A stretch of 8,502 nt of DNA from JAVBNW01 sp031551255 (GTDB lineage Bacteria > Bacillota > Clostridia > Christensenellales > UBA1750): NCBI GenBank assembly GCA_031551255.1, contig JAVBNW010000080.1, positions 1-8,502 on the forward strand, given 5' to 3'. This document shows positions 1-5,859 of this stretch, piece after piece. A model generated the notes under the pieces. It was not told the DNA's origin, did no database searches, and was given only the letters and a program-made list of their open reading frames with translations. The stretch's first letter is position 1; each line of letters begins with the position of its first letter. The position numbers and the translations under genes are program-made.

Positions 1-1
1 A

Positions 2-667
2 TGCGGCTTTCCGGGCTGCGACGGCCTGGCTGCCGCCATCGCCGCGGGCGAAGCCGCAGCCAATGCGTGCCCCGTGGGAGGCGCGGCTTGCGCTGAGGCG
101 ATTGCCGGCATCATGGGCGTAGACGCCGGCGCCTCCGCCGCGATGGTGGCCACGGTCATCTGTCAAGGAAAAACGGGCGTATGCCACACGAAATATCAGT
201 ATAAAGGCATTGAGGATTGCCGCGGCGCGGCACTCGCGTCCGGCGGGGCAAAATCTTGTCGCTACGCGTGCCTGGGCCTTGGTTCCTGCGCATTGAACTG
301 CCCGTTTGGGGCGATTGCCATGGTGGATGGCATCGCGCACATCGACAAGGAAAAGTGCACTGGCTGCAAAACCTGTATAGCCGTATGCCCGAAAAACGTA
401 TTGCGCATGGAGCCGCGCGATAGGATCGTCGCCGTCAAATGTCGCGCGACGGAAAAGGGCAAGGCCGTACGAGAAGCGTGCATGTCCGGCTGCATCGCAT
501 GCGGCCGCTGCGCCAAGGTGTGCGATTACGGGGCGATCGTAATGAACAACAATCTGCCCACCATCGATTATGAGAAGTGCACGCAGTGCCAGGCATGCGC
601 CAGGGCCTGCCCTACCGGGGCGATTTGGGGCGAGGGCGTGGAAAAGGCAAAAAAGACGGCAGGGTAA
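2..667 (+). CDS. rnfB: RnfB, electron transport complex iron-sulfur subunit (5' truncated by window edge)
   Basis: C-terminal 221 residues of the RnfB subunit of the Rnf complex, the membrane-bound ferredoxin:NAD+ oxidoreductase that pumps Na+ or H+. The frame is open from base 2; the apparent start at 74 is an internal GTG (Val), so the true start lies before the window. Residues 1-30 (CGFPGC, then NACPVGG) are the end of the four-Cys Fe-S domain that follows the membrane anchor in RnfB. More cluster motifs follow: C86/C90/C96/C100 (CLGLG, then CPFGAI), C119/C122/C125/C129, C164/C167/C170/C174 with an extra C160, and C193/C196/C199/C203. This gives at least four ferredoxin-type motifs, as in the longer clostridial RnfB proteins. 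It ends in a Lys-rich tail and TAA. In clostridial rnfCDGEAB operons rnfB is the last gene, which fits the absence of a co-directional gene downstream. Family call is firm; the missing N-terminus cannot be judged. Confidence 0.95.
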   Translation, partial: CGFPGCDGLAAAIAAGEAAANACPVGGAACAEAIAGIMGVDAGASAAMVATVICQGKTGVCHTKYQYKGIEDCRGAALASGGAKSCRYACLGLGSCALNCPFGAIAMVDGIAHIDKEKCTGCKTCIAVCPKNVLRMEPRDRIVAVKCRATEKGKAVREACMSGCIACGRCAKVCDYGAIVMNNNLPTIDYEKCTQCQACARACPTGAIWGEGVEKAKKTAG

Positions 668-739
668 GACACCGGCGAGTACAGGCGATCCTAAAGAGGC
701 AATAGCGATGTCTCATATGGGGCTTCGCTCCACGCCCTC

Positions 740-762
740 GCCAGGGGATTTCATCCCCTGGC
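740..762. repeat. Perfect 9-bp hairpin after rnfB
   Basis: GCCAGGGGA (740-748) pairs perfectly with TCCCCTGGC (754-762) across a 5-base loop. It lies 73 bases after the rnfB stop. There is no T-run on either side, so it is not a textbook intrinsic terminator, though it could act as a 3'-end structure for the convergent transcripts. It is the first of a series of palindromes in the gap between rnfB and the response regulator gene. Confidence 0.6.
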
Positions 763-772
763 TCCCAACTGA

Positions 773-794
773 AAATGCCTGCACGCGGGCATTT
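773..794. terminator. 7-bp hairpin, possible weak terminator between convergent genes
   Basis: AAATGCC (773-779) pairs with GGCATTT (788-794) across an 8-base loop. The ends of the stem are A/T-rich, so on the minus strand the stem ends in ATTTTC and on the plus strand in ATTTCC, giving a short U-rich tail either way. It could stop rnfB transcripts or those from the response regulator gene. It is also just one of several consecutive palindromes, so a terminator role is only a suggestion. Confidence 0.35.
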
Positions 795-798
795 CCCC

Positions 799-858
799 AG
801 AGCGTGTCCCTAAAGGTATCGCGATGCAGATTGCGGTAGGATCTTTGGGACACGCTCT
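799..858. repeat. 60-base inverted repeat with 16-bp arms
   Basis: AGAGCGTGTCCC-T-AAAG (799-815) is the reverse complement of CTTTGGGACACGCTCT (843-858) except for one extra T, giving 16 paired bases. The 27-base centre can also pair in part (CGCGAT with ATTGCG around GCAG, with one G-T pair), so the whole element can fold into one long imperfect hairpin. It has no coding content and no T-run. The size and terminal palindromes resemble a REP-like or MITE-like repeat; that is inference, since no second copy is visible in the window. Confidence 0.7.
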
Positions 859-870
859 AGTCGTTTTGCT

Positions 871-888
871 CAGCTTTTCAAAAAGCTG
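871..888. repeat. 7-bp hairpin CAGCTTT/AAAGCTG
   Basis: CAGCTTT (871-877) pairs with AAAGCTG (882-888) around a TCAA loop. It lies 72 bases past the response regulator stop, within its likely 3' untranslated region. No T-run follows on either strand. The rest of the 668-959 gap shows no convincing reading frame; the small frames there have no recognisable protein features and no good ribosome binding site. Confidence 0.45.
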
Positions 889-959
889 GTTGCCGGAGGC
901 CCTCGCCGCAACTTTTATCAATGCGATGGAAACGATGCAATCATCTCTATCGCTCTTTT

Positions 960-1718
960 TTACTTTTCGCCGCTCGTACCTCCGTGCAGCGCGTTGCGGT
1001 ACTGCATCGGGGTGACGCCTTCCGCCCTACGAAACAGGTTGTTAAAGTAATTCGTATCGCTGTAGCCGCAGTTTGCCGCCACTTCGTAGATCTTCATATG
1101 GCTGCCCGCCAGCAGCTGCCGCGCCCTCTCCAGCCTGCCCTCCGTCAGATATTCGCTAAAAGACTGGCCCATCTCTTTTTTGAACAGATAAGAAAGATAA
1201 CTGTAGGAATAGTGCATATGCTCGGCAATCGCCTGCAGAGACACGTCCTCCTCCAGCCTGCTGTCCACGATCTGGCAAATCTGGCGGATCAGCAGCGGAA
1301 TATCGTCGGCGGGCTGCGCATCCTTTTCCCCATTTGCCTTGGCAATCTTTTCCCTGAGCCTGAGCATGCATTGCGCAAACTCCTGCCGATCTACAGGCTT
1401 GAGCAAATAATCGGTAACGCCGTTTTGAATGGCGGCGCGCATATATTCGTAATCGTCATAGCCGCTCATGATGATCGTGTTAAGCGTGGGAAATTTGACT
1501 CTGATCAGGCGGATGAGCTCCAGTCCGTCCATGACGGGCATGCGGATATCCGTAATCACCGCATCGAAGCTTTGTTTGTCGATCAATTCCAGCGCCTGCG
1601 CGCCATTTTCCACCTGGCCCGCCAACACAAAGCCTTCAAAAACGTCCTCCAAGATAGAGCAGAGGCCGCGGCGAATGGGCTCTTCGTCGTCCACAAGCAG
1701 TATTCTAATGCTTTTCAT
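960..1718 (-). CDS. YesN-type response regulator, REC plus AraC-family DNA-binding domain
   Basis: 252-residue two-component response regulator, a cytoplasmic transcription factor activated by phosphorylation. The receiver domain (about 3-122) has the acidic pair D10/D11 (LLVDDEE), the phospho-acceptor D57 (ITDIRMPVMDG), S85 in the MSGYDDYEY segment and K107 in LLKPVD. After a short linker, residues about 148-250 form an AraC/XylS double helix-turn-helix, with LQAIAEHMHYSYSYLSYLFK and then EVAANCGYSDTNYFNNLFRR, followed by the typical GVTPMQYRN. The start at 1718 was chosen because GGAAGG lies 7 bases upstream; ATG codons at 1724 and 1733 are in frame but badly placed relative to it. The gene overlaps the end of the kinase gene by 14 bases, so the two are surely cotranscribed and coupled. 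Members of this group activate adjacent carbohydrate transporter operons; the likely target here is the permease operon further upstream. Confidence 0.93.
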   Translation of the reverse strand: MKSIRILLVDDEEPIRRGLCSILEDVFEGFVLAGQVENGAQALELIDKQSFDAVITDIRMPVMDGLELIRLIRVKFPTLNTIIMSGYDDYEYMRAAIQNGVTDYLLKPVDRQEFAQCMLRLREKIAKANGEKDAQPADDIPLLIRQICQIVDSRLEEDVSLQAIAEHMHYSYSYLSYLFKKEMGQSFSEYLTEGRLERARQLLAGSHMKIYEVAANCGYSDTNYFNNLFRRAEGVTPMQYRNALHGGTSGEK

Positions 1719-3510
1719 CTTCATACCTTCCATAGATGGGCAACCGCGTTTCCTCACCCCGCGGCAGAAGCAACGTAAAGCGCGTACCTTTGTCACTGGA
1801 GCTCTCCACGCGCATCTGATACGCCTCGCCATAGATCAAAAACAGGCGACGATTTACGTTTTCCAGTGCATGGCCTCCCTCAGCCTCTCCTCCCTCGCGC
1901 GCATCGATGGTGCGGCGCAAATTGGCGAGCGCTTCCTTGGAAAGGCCGGTGCCGTCATCCTCTACCTCGATGAGGATGTGATCGCCAGCGTCCTCCACCC
2001 TAACCGCGATGAACCCGCGCTCCGCCTTGAGCCCGTGAATGAAGGCGTTTTCAGCCAGCGGCTGCAGAATGAGCCGCGGTACCTCGATTTCGCCCAGCTC
2101 CGGGTCGTACTCGATCTCCCAATTCAGGCGCTCGCCGTTACGAATTTTTAGGATATGAAAATATGCCTCTAAAAACGATAGCTCCTCTTTTAATGCACAC
2201 ATCGCGCGATCGTTGCTGACGGTATAGCGCAGCATGCGCCCTAAGCTTGAAACGGTATCGCTGATCTGATACTCGTGCCTCTCCAGCGCCAGCATGTTGA
2301 TCAGCTCGAGCGTATTGTACAGAAAGTGCGGATCGATCTGCCGCTGCAGCGCTTTATACTCCGCCTCGCGCTTGAGCAGCGTCGTCTGAAGGTTTTCCAC
2401 GATCAGCGTGCGGATGCGCTCCACCATGCTGTTGAAACCCTCCATTAGCCTGCCGATTTCATCCTGTCTTGCCCGCACAAACGGAATTTTCGCAGTAAAG
2501 TCTCCATCCTGCACCTTGAGCATATGCCCCGCCAAATCGTGCAACGGCCGCGTCATGCCATATGAATAGCCCACGATCGCTAAAATGGCCAAGGTGGCCA
2601 CTATAAGGGCTACCGCCAGCGTAAAACGTAAAAGCTCGCCGGCGCTGGCCAGCATGGTCGATTCCGATGCCAATTGGTACACGAACACCATCGTGCCGGG
2701 CGACGCGTTGATATACAGGCTGTATTCCACATCGTTAAGCTTCACCTTGCGCGCGGGCTGGAAGGGCAGCGTGCTCATCTGCTGCCTGGTGGGGTACAGC
2801 ACATCGCCGTGGCGGTTGGCAACGTAGAGGAGATTGTCGTACTTATTTGTCGTATCGGAAATCATGTTTCTGAGCATTCGCTGGCTGATATCGATGCGTA
2901 TGTAGCCCAGCACGCGGCGCTCCGGCCCTTCGCGCAATTCGCGAATGACACTGGTTACCACGCGGGGCGCGTTGTTGCGCTCGATGCTGTGCGGCGGCAA
3001 ATAGTAAAAGCCGTGGGGCGTCATATAGCGGGTATATTGAAGGATCTCTACGGGAAGAACGCTATTCTCCATCTGCCCGTCCACGTTGGAAAGTTCGTAG
3101 CCGTCGGCGGTAATCAGCGACACGCTGTCGAACTCGCGCCGGCTGAAGCCCACCGACACCAGAAAAAACTGCATCGTGGATATGCTCTCCTGGGGCATAT
3201 CTTGAAGCTCGCCCGCATCCGCCGCATCGGCCCGGGCGCGCAGCGCCTTCATCAGCGTCGAATCGTAGTACGGGCGTAGCGTCAGCTCGTTGATCTGCGC
3301 AAAGTACACATCCAGATTGCTGGCGATCTGCTCGCCGTATTGCATGATGTACTGCTCGGCCGACACGCGCATGGAGTCGACATAGGCGTTGTACACGGCA
3401 AAGCACACCACGCAGTAAGGTACGATGACGATCGCCAGGCAAAAAAAGATCAGTTGCTGGCGGATCGTATTGAGCCATCTGGGACGCGTAAATTTTTCAA
3501 GTTTACTCAT
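1705..3510 (-). CDS. YesM-type sensor histidine kinase
   Basis: 601-residue membrane sensor kinase of the LytS/YesM class (His_kinase domain plus HATPase_c). Transmembrane segment 1 spans about 20-40; an extracytoplasmic sensor region of about 250 residues follows (41-292), and transmembrane segment 2 spans about 294-316. A HAMP linker (about 317-370) includes TRPLHDLAGHM and DEIGRLMEGFNSM. The phosphorylated histidine is H395 in QIDPHFLYNTLELI, the signature of this class. The ATP-binding part has the N box around N488 (LQPLAENAFIHGL), a G1 motif at D519-G520 (EDDGTGL), and a G2-like GGHALENVNRRL at 545-556. The start at 3510 gives a short basic N-terminus before the first membrane segment; a weak GGATG sits 10 bases upstream, and in-frame TTG or GTG codons just upstream are alternatives. 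Such kinases usually sense extracellular sugars, directly or through a binding protein. Partner: the overlapping response regulator. Confidence 0.93.
   Translation of the reverse strand: MSKLEKFTRPRWLNTIRQQLIFFCLAIVIVPYCVVCFAVYNAYVDSMRVSAEQYIMQYGEQIASNLDVYFAQINELTLRPYYDSTLMKALRARADAADAGELQDMPQESISTMQFFLVSVGFSRREFDSVSLITADGYELSNVDGQMENSVLPVEILQYTRYMTPHGFYYLPPHSIERNNAPRVVTSVIRELREGPERRVLGYIRIDISQRMLRNMISDTTNKYDNLLYVANRHGDVLYPTRQQMSTLPFQPARKVKLNDVEYSLYINASPGTMVFVYQLASESTMLASAGELLRFTLAVALIVATLAILAIVGYSYGMTRPLHDLAGHMLKVQDGDFTAKIPFVRARQDEIGRLMEGFNSMVERIRTLIVENLQTTLLKREAEYKALQRQIDPHFLYNTLELINMLALERHEYQISDTVSSLGRMLRYTVSNDRAMCALKEELSFLEAYFHILKIRNGERLNWEIEYDPELGEIEVPRLILQPLAENAFIHGLKAERGFIAVRVEDAGDHILIEVEDDGTGLSKEALANLRRTIDAREGGEAEGGHALENVNRRLFLIYGEAYQMRVESSSDKGTRFTLLLPRGEETRLPIYGRYEDEKH
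1726..1731 (-). promoter_or_regulatory. Ribosome binding site that fixes the response regulator start
   Basis: On the minus strand this reads GGAAGG, 7 bases before the ATG at 1718 and only 1 base before the ATG at 1724. The spacing favours the 1718 start (MKSIRILLVDD). The site lies inside the last codons of the kinase gene, so translation of the two proteins is probably coupled. Confidence 0.7.
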
Positions 3511-3560
3511 CAAAATCACATCCAGGCTATAGTCGCCCAACCCTAAAGGCAAAACAGCGA

Positions 3561-3577
3561 GCGAAAAATTTTTTCGC
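3561..3577. promoter_or_regulatory. 17-base AT-cored palindrome upstream of the kinase gene
   Basis: GCGAAAAA (3561-3568) and TTTTTCGC (3570-3577) are perfect reverse complements around one central T. The palindrome lies about 50 bases before the kinase start, where an operator or promoter-proximal element would be expected. It could bind a dimeric regulator, or form a terminator-like stem with an A/T-rich core. The symmetry is seen directly; function is inferred. A clear -35/-10 pair for the kinase could not be identified. Confidence 0.4.
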
Positions 3578-3598
3578 AAAGCAAGGTAACGGAAGGAA

Positions 3599-3639
3599 GC
3601 GCCCCTTCGGGATACGCCTTCGGCGTAACATGCCGGCGC
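3599..3639. repeat. REP-like nested palindromes between SDR and kinase genes
   Basis: GCGCC (3599-3603) pairs with GGCGC (3635-3639). The outer pair encloses two small stems: CCC-TTC-GGG (3603-3611) and TACGCC-TTC-GGCGTA (3613-3627), both with TTC loops. The outer and first inner stems share one base. The result is a compact branched structure of the type seen in REP-like intergenic elements. It lies in the untranslated region before the kinase gene. Whether it is repeated elsewhere in the genome cannot be seen here. Confidence 0.45.
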
Positions 3640-3724
3640 CTACACATACCTAAGCTCGACACCGCCATGCGGTAAAAGATCCACTTGCATGTTAGGCTTT
3701 AGGGCTGGACGACTATAAGCGTCG

Positions 3725-3761
3725 TTATAAAGGAGAGGCCGCCGCGCTCCGCGTGGCGGCC
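3725..3761 (-). terminator. Probable intrinsic terminator after the SDR gene
   Basis: An 11-bp GC-rich stem (3737-3747 with 3751-3761; one G-T pair, 3-base loop) begins 33 bases past the SDR stop codon. On the minus strand it is followed by TCTCCTTTATAA, a moderately U-rich tail. It probably ends the transcript that includes the SDR gene and separates it from the kinase-regulator pair. The tail is weaker than the classical T-run, so some readthrough into the kinase gene is possible. The remainder of the 3511-3794 gap holds the palindromes listed separately and no convincing gene. Confidence 0.6.
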
Positions 3762-3794
3762 CCATCGATAAGCCAACGAAACTCTTTTGCCTCG

Positions 3795-4568
3795 TCACAC
3801 GTAGGTATTCTCCGGCACGACGGGCAACAGCGCGCCGCCATCCATGGCGATGCACGTGCCGGTGATGTAGCCGGCGCCCTCGCCCGAGAGGAACACGCAG
3901 GCCTTGCCCACCTCCCAGGGTTCGCAAAAGCGCCCGAGCGGAAGCCTACCATAAAAGTCCTTGAGGCGTTCTTCCCGCTCGGGGGTAATCTCGCGCACAT
4001 GCGTATAGCCCGGGGCCACAGAAATGACCCGGATGCCATGGGGCGCTAGCTCCAGCGCGGCGTTCTGAGTAAACTTGTTCAGCGCCGCCTTCGTCGGGCC
4101 GTATACGTTGGCCCTTGGCCAGCAACCCACCTGGTGGTTGGACGTGATGTTGATGATCACGCCTTTGATCCCCTTTTCCACCATGTTGCGCGCGGCCTTC
4201 TGCGCGCAGAAAAACGAACCGCGCCAATCGGTGTTGGTGAGGATCTCAAACTGCTCGGGCGTGGTTTCTAGGAACGGCGAAAAGCGCGTGATGCCCGCGT
4301 TGTTGATCATCACGTCGATATGGTCGTACACGGCGAAGAACTCTTCGAACATTCTGTCGATATCCGAAAGAGAGCTGATGTCTCCCTGGATGACGGCCGC
4401 CTTGGCCCCCTGGGCCTCGACCTTCTCCTTTACCTGAAACGCTTCGTCTTTCGAGTTTACGTAGTTTAGCGCCAAATCGTAGCCTGCCTTGGCAAACTCC
4501 AGCGCGATGCCCGCACCGATGCCGCGGCTGGAGCCGGTTACGAAGGCTATAGGTCTTGTGTTGGCCAT
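3795..4568 (-). CDS. Classical short-chain dehydrogenase/reductase (SDR), probable sugar or sugar-acid oxidoreductase
   Basis: 257-residue NAD(P)-dependent oxidoreductase with a single Rossmann fold; the length is normal for classical SDRs. Visible motifs are the cofactor loop TGSSRGIG (11-18), D63 (GDIS), NNAG (89-92), N112, the catalytic S143, Y156 and K160 (YGPTK), PG (186-187), and the C-terminal ITGTCIAMDGG. The second beta strand ends in LNYVNSKDEA, without the acidic residue that marks strict NAD users; this resembles FabG and Bacillus glucose 1-dehydrogenase, so NADP or dual use is plausible. It starts at ATG 4568 with GAGAGGG 10 bases upstream. Its position after a galactonate dehydratase-like gene suggests oxidation of an aldose to an aldonolactone or reduction of a keto-sugar acid; a FabG-like, KduD-like or gluconate 5-dehydrogenase-like role cannot be excluded. 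The family is certain, the substrate is not. Confidence 0.93.
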   Translation of the reverse strand: MANTRPIAFVTGSSRGIGAGIALEFAKAGYDLALNYVNSKDEAFQVKEKVEAQGAKAAVIQGDISSLSDIDRMFEEFFAVYDHIDVMINNAGITRFSPFLETTPEQFEILTNTDWRGSFFCAQKAARNMVEKGIKGVIINITSNHQVGCWPRANVYGPTKAALNKFTQNAALELAPHGIRVISVAPGYTHVREITPEREERLKDFYGRLPLGRFCEPWEVGKACVFLSGEGAGYITGTCIAMDGGALLPVVPENTYV

Positions 4569-4634
4569 GCGGCTTCATCCCTCTCGTATTTGGTATTAGA
4601 CCTCACGCGAAATTCCAAGACGGCGGCGCAGGAG

Positions 4635-4685
4635 CGGAAAAAACGGCTCGATACCTTGTCGGCGCTTCCTTGCCTTAAGCCGTTT
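4635..4685 (-). terminator. Terminator-like hairpin between the dehydratase and SDR genes
   Basis: AAACGGCT (4641-4648) and AGCCGTTT (4678-4685) are perfect 8-bp complements, separated by a 29-base loop with some internal pairing potential. On the minus strand the stem runs straight into a row of six Ts (AGCCGTTTTTTCCG), as in an intrinsic terminator. The long loop weakens the call. If active, it would reduce transcription of the SDR gene relative to the upstream transporter-dehydratase genes. A TAATAC sequence on the minus strand between this hairpin and the SDR start could be a -10 box for a separate promoter, but no well-spaced -35 is visible. Confidence 0.5.
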
Positions 4686-4740
4686 CTACTTCCCCTGCCA
4701 CCGCCTTTAGTTTCGCATGAAGTTTATGATACCAAGCTTT

Positions 4741-5859
4741 CTACCACTCGGTAAAGGAGCCGTCGTCGTTATAGAGCCTTGGGGAATCCCAATCGCCGGG
4801 ATACGCCATCTCCTTGATGTAATCCTCGTCCACCTCGATGCCCAGGCCGGGCTTCGTGGGCAGATCCAGGTGCCCGTCTTTGATTTTGAACGGCTCTTTA
4901 ATATAGCCCTCGCCCAGAGATACCTGCTCCTGGCACAGGAAGTTGGGGATCGACCCCGCCACCTGCAGGCCCGCCGCCAACGAAATCGGCCCCAGCGGGT
5001 TGTGAGGGGCGATCTGCGCATAGTACACCTCGGCCATCGCAGCGATCTTGCGCACCTCGGTGATGCCGCCCGCATGGCAAAGATCGGGCTGCAAAACCGC
5101 CGCCGCCTGCTTTTCCAGGATCTCGCGAAAACCCCAGCGCGTAAAGATTCTCTCGCCGGTGGCGATGGGGATGCAGGTGGAGCGCGCGACCGTCACCAGC
5201 GCGTCTACGTTTTCGCACTGTACCGGCTCTTCTACAAACATAAGCTTGAATTGCTCGAGCTCCCTGATGAGCCTGATGGACATCGCGGGCGTGAACCTGC
5301 CGTGGAAGTCCAGCGCAAGATCCACATGCTTGGGCAGCGCATCTCTGATGCGCCCGACCTTTTCAACGGCTTTGTCGATGAACTCCACCGTATCCAGCGG
5401 CCTCACCGGCCCGTCGGCCGGGCCTGTCTTAAACACGGTAAAGCCCTCTTCCACCGATTTTTTCGCGTTTTCGATGATTTCGTCCAAATCTTTGCCGCGC
5501 ATGTGCGCATAGGTGCGTACCCGCTTACGGTTAGGGCCGCCCAGCAGCTGATACACCGGCGCACCATGCCACTTGCCCTTGATATCCCACAGCGCCTGGT
5601 CGATGCCCGAGAGGGCCGAAACCAGAACGGGGCCTCCGCGATAGAACGTACCGCGATAAATCTCCGTCCACAACCGCTCGACTTCCAACGGGTTTTGGCC
5701 GATCAGCACGGGCTCGAGCTCCTTGACCGCCATGGCGACCGTACGCGCGCGGCCTTCCACGATCGGCTCGCCCCAGCCGCAAATCCCCTCGTCCGTACTC
5801 ACCTTCAGAAAGTGCCACCGGGGTTTGACAAAAAACGATTCGAGCTTGGTGATCTTCAC
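4741..5859 (-). CDS. dgoD: D-galactonate dehydratase-like enzyme, enolase superfamily
   Basis: 372-residue member of the mandelate racemase subgroup of the enolase superfamily, closely resembling E. coli DgoD as I recall it from start (MKITK; DEGICGWGEPIVEGRART) to end (KPGLGIEVDE; final EW). The family reaction is Mg2+-dependent dehydration of an aldonate to a 2-keto-3-deoxy acid. The capping domain covers about 1-120 and the barrel 121-350. Metal ligands are D184 (LDFHG), E210 (VEEP) and E236 (GER); the catalytic pair is H186 and H286 (APHNPLGP); E311 (CQEQ) and D259 (LQPDL) are also conserved. The loop after VFK reads TGPADG where I recall LNGCEE in DgoD, so a different aldonate is possible. 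The start is GTG at 5859, with AGGAGG 7 bases upstream; GTGA overlaps the stop of the DUF624 gene. Together with the transporter this points to intracellular sugar-acid breakdown. The following aldolase or kinase is not in the window. Confidence 0.9.
   Translation of the reverse strand: MKITKLESFFVKPRWHFLKVSTDEGICGWGEPIVEGRARTVAMAVKELEPVLIGQNPLEVERLWTEIYRGTFYRGGPVLVSALSGIDQALWDIKGKWHGAPVYQLLGGPNRKRVRTYAHMRGKDLDEIIENAKKSVEEGFTVFKTGPADGPVRPLDTVEFIDKAVEKVGRIRDALPKHVDLALDFHGRFTPAMSIRLIRELEQFKLMFVEEPVQCENVDALVTVARSTCIPIATGERIFTRWGFREILEKQAAAVLQPDLCHAGGITEVRKIAAMAEVYYAQIAPHNPLGPISLAAGLQVAGSIPNFLCQEQVSLGEGYIKEPFKIKDGHLDLPTKPGLGIEVDEDYIKEMAYPGDWDSPRLYNDDGSFTEW

Noticed and set aside
668..959. CRISPR array or insertion sequence in the palindrome-rich gap
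   Set aside because: The palindromes differ from one another, are not regularly spaced direct repeats, and no transposase or cas gene is present.
570..1015. Small plus-strand frames (570-839 and 824-1015) in the gap after rnfB
   Set aside because: They run through the palindromes, have no convincing ribosome binding site and show no protein features.
921..1778. A 285-codon open frame on the plus strand opposite the response regulator gene
   Set aside because: It is antisense to a clear REC-AraC gene and its translation shows no domain; this is a codon-bias shadow.
1719..1832. An N-terminal extension of the response regulator up to 1832
   Set aside because: The extra 38 residues are Arg/Cys-rich, overlap the kinase gene and precede the normal REC start. 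The GGAAGG site fits the ATG at 1718.
3511..3579. A 23-residue N-terminal extension of the kinase to 3579
   Set aside because: No ribosome binding site was seen near 3579 and the extension crosses the AT-rich palindrome. The start at 3510 gives a normal short N-terminus before the first membrane segment.
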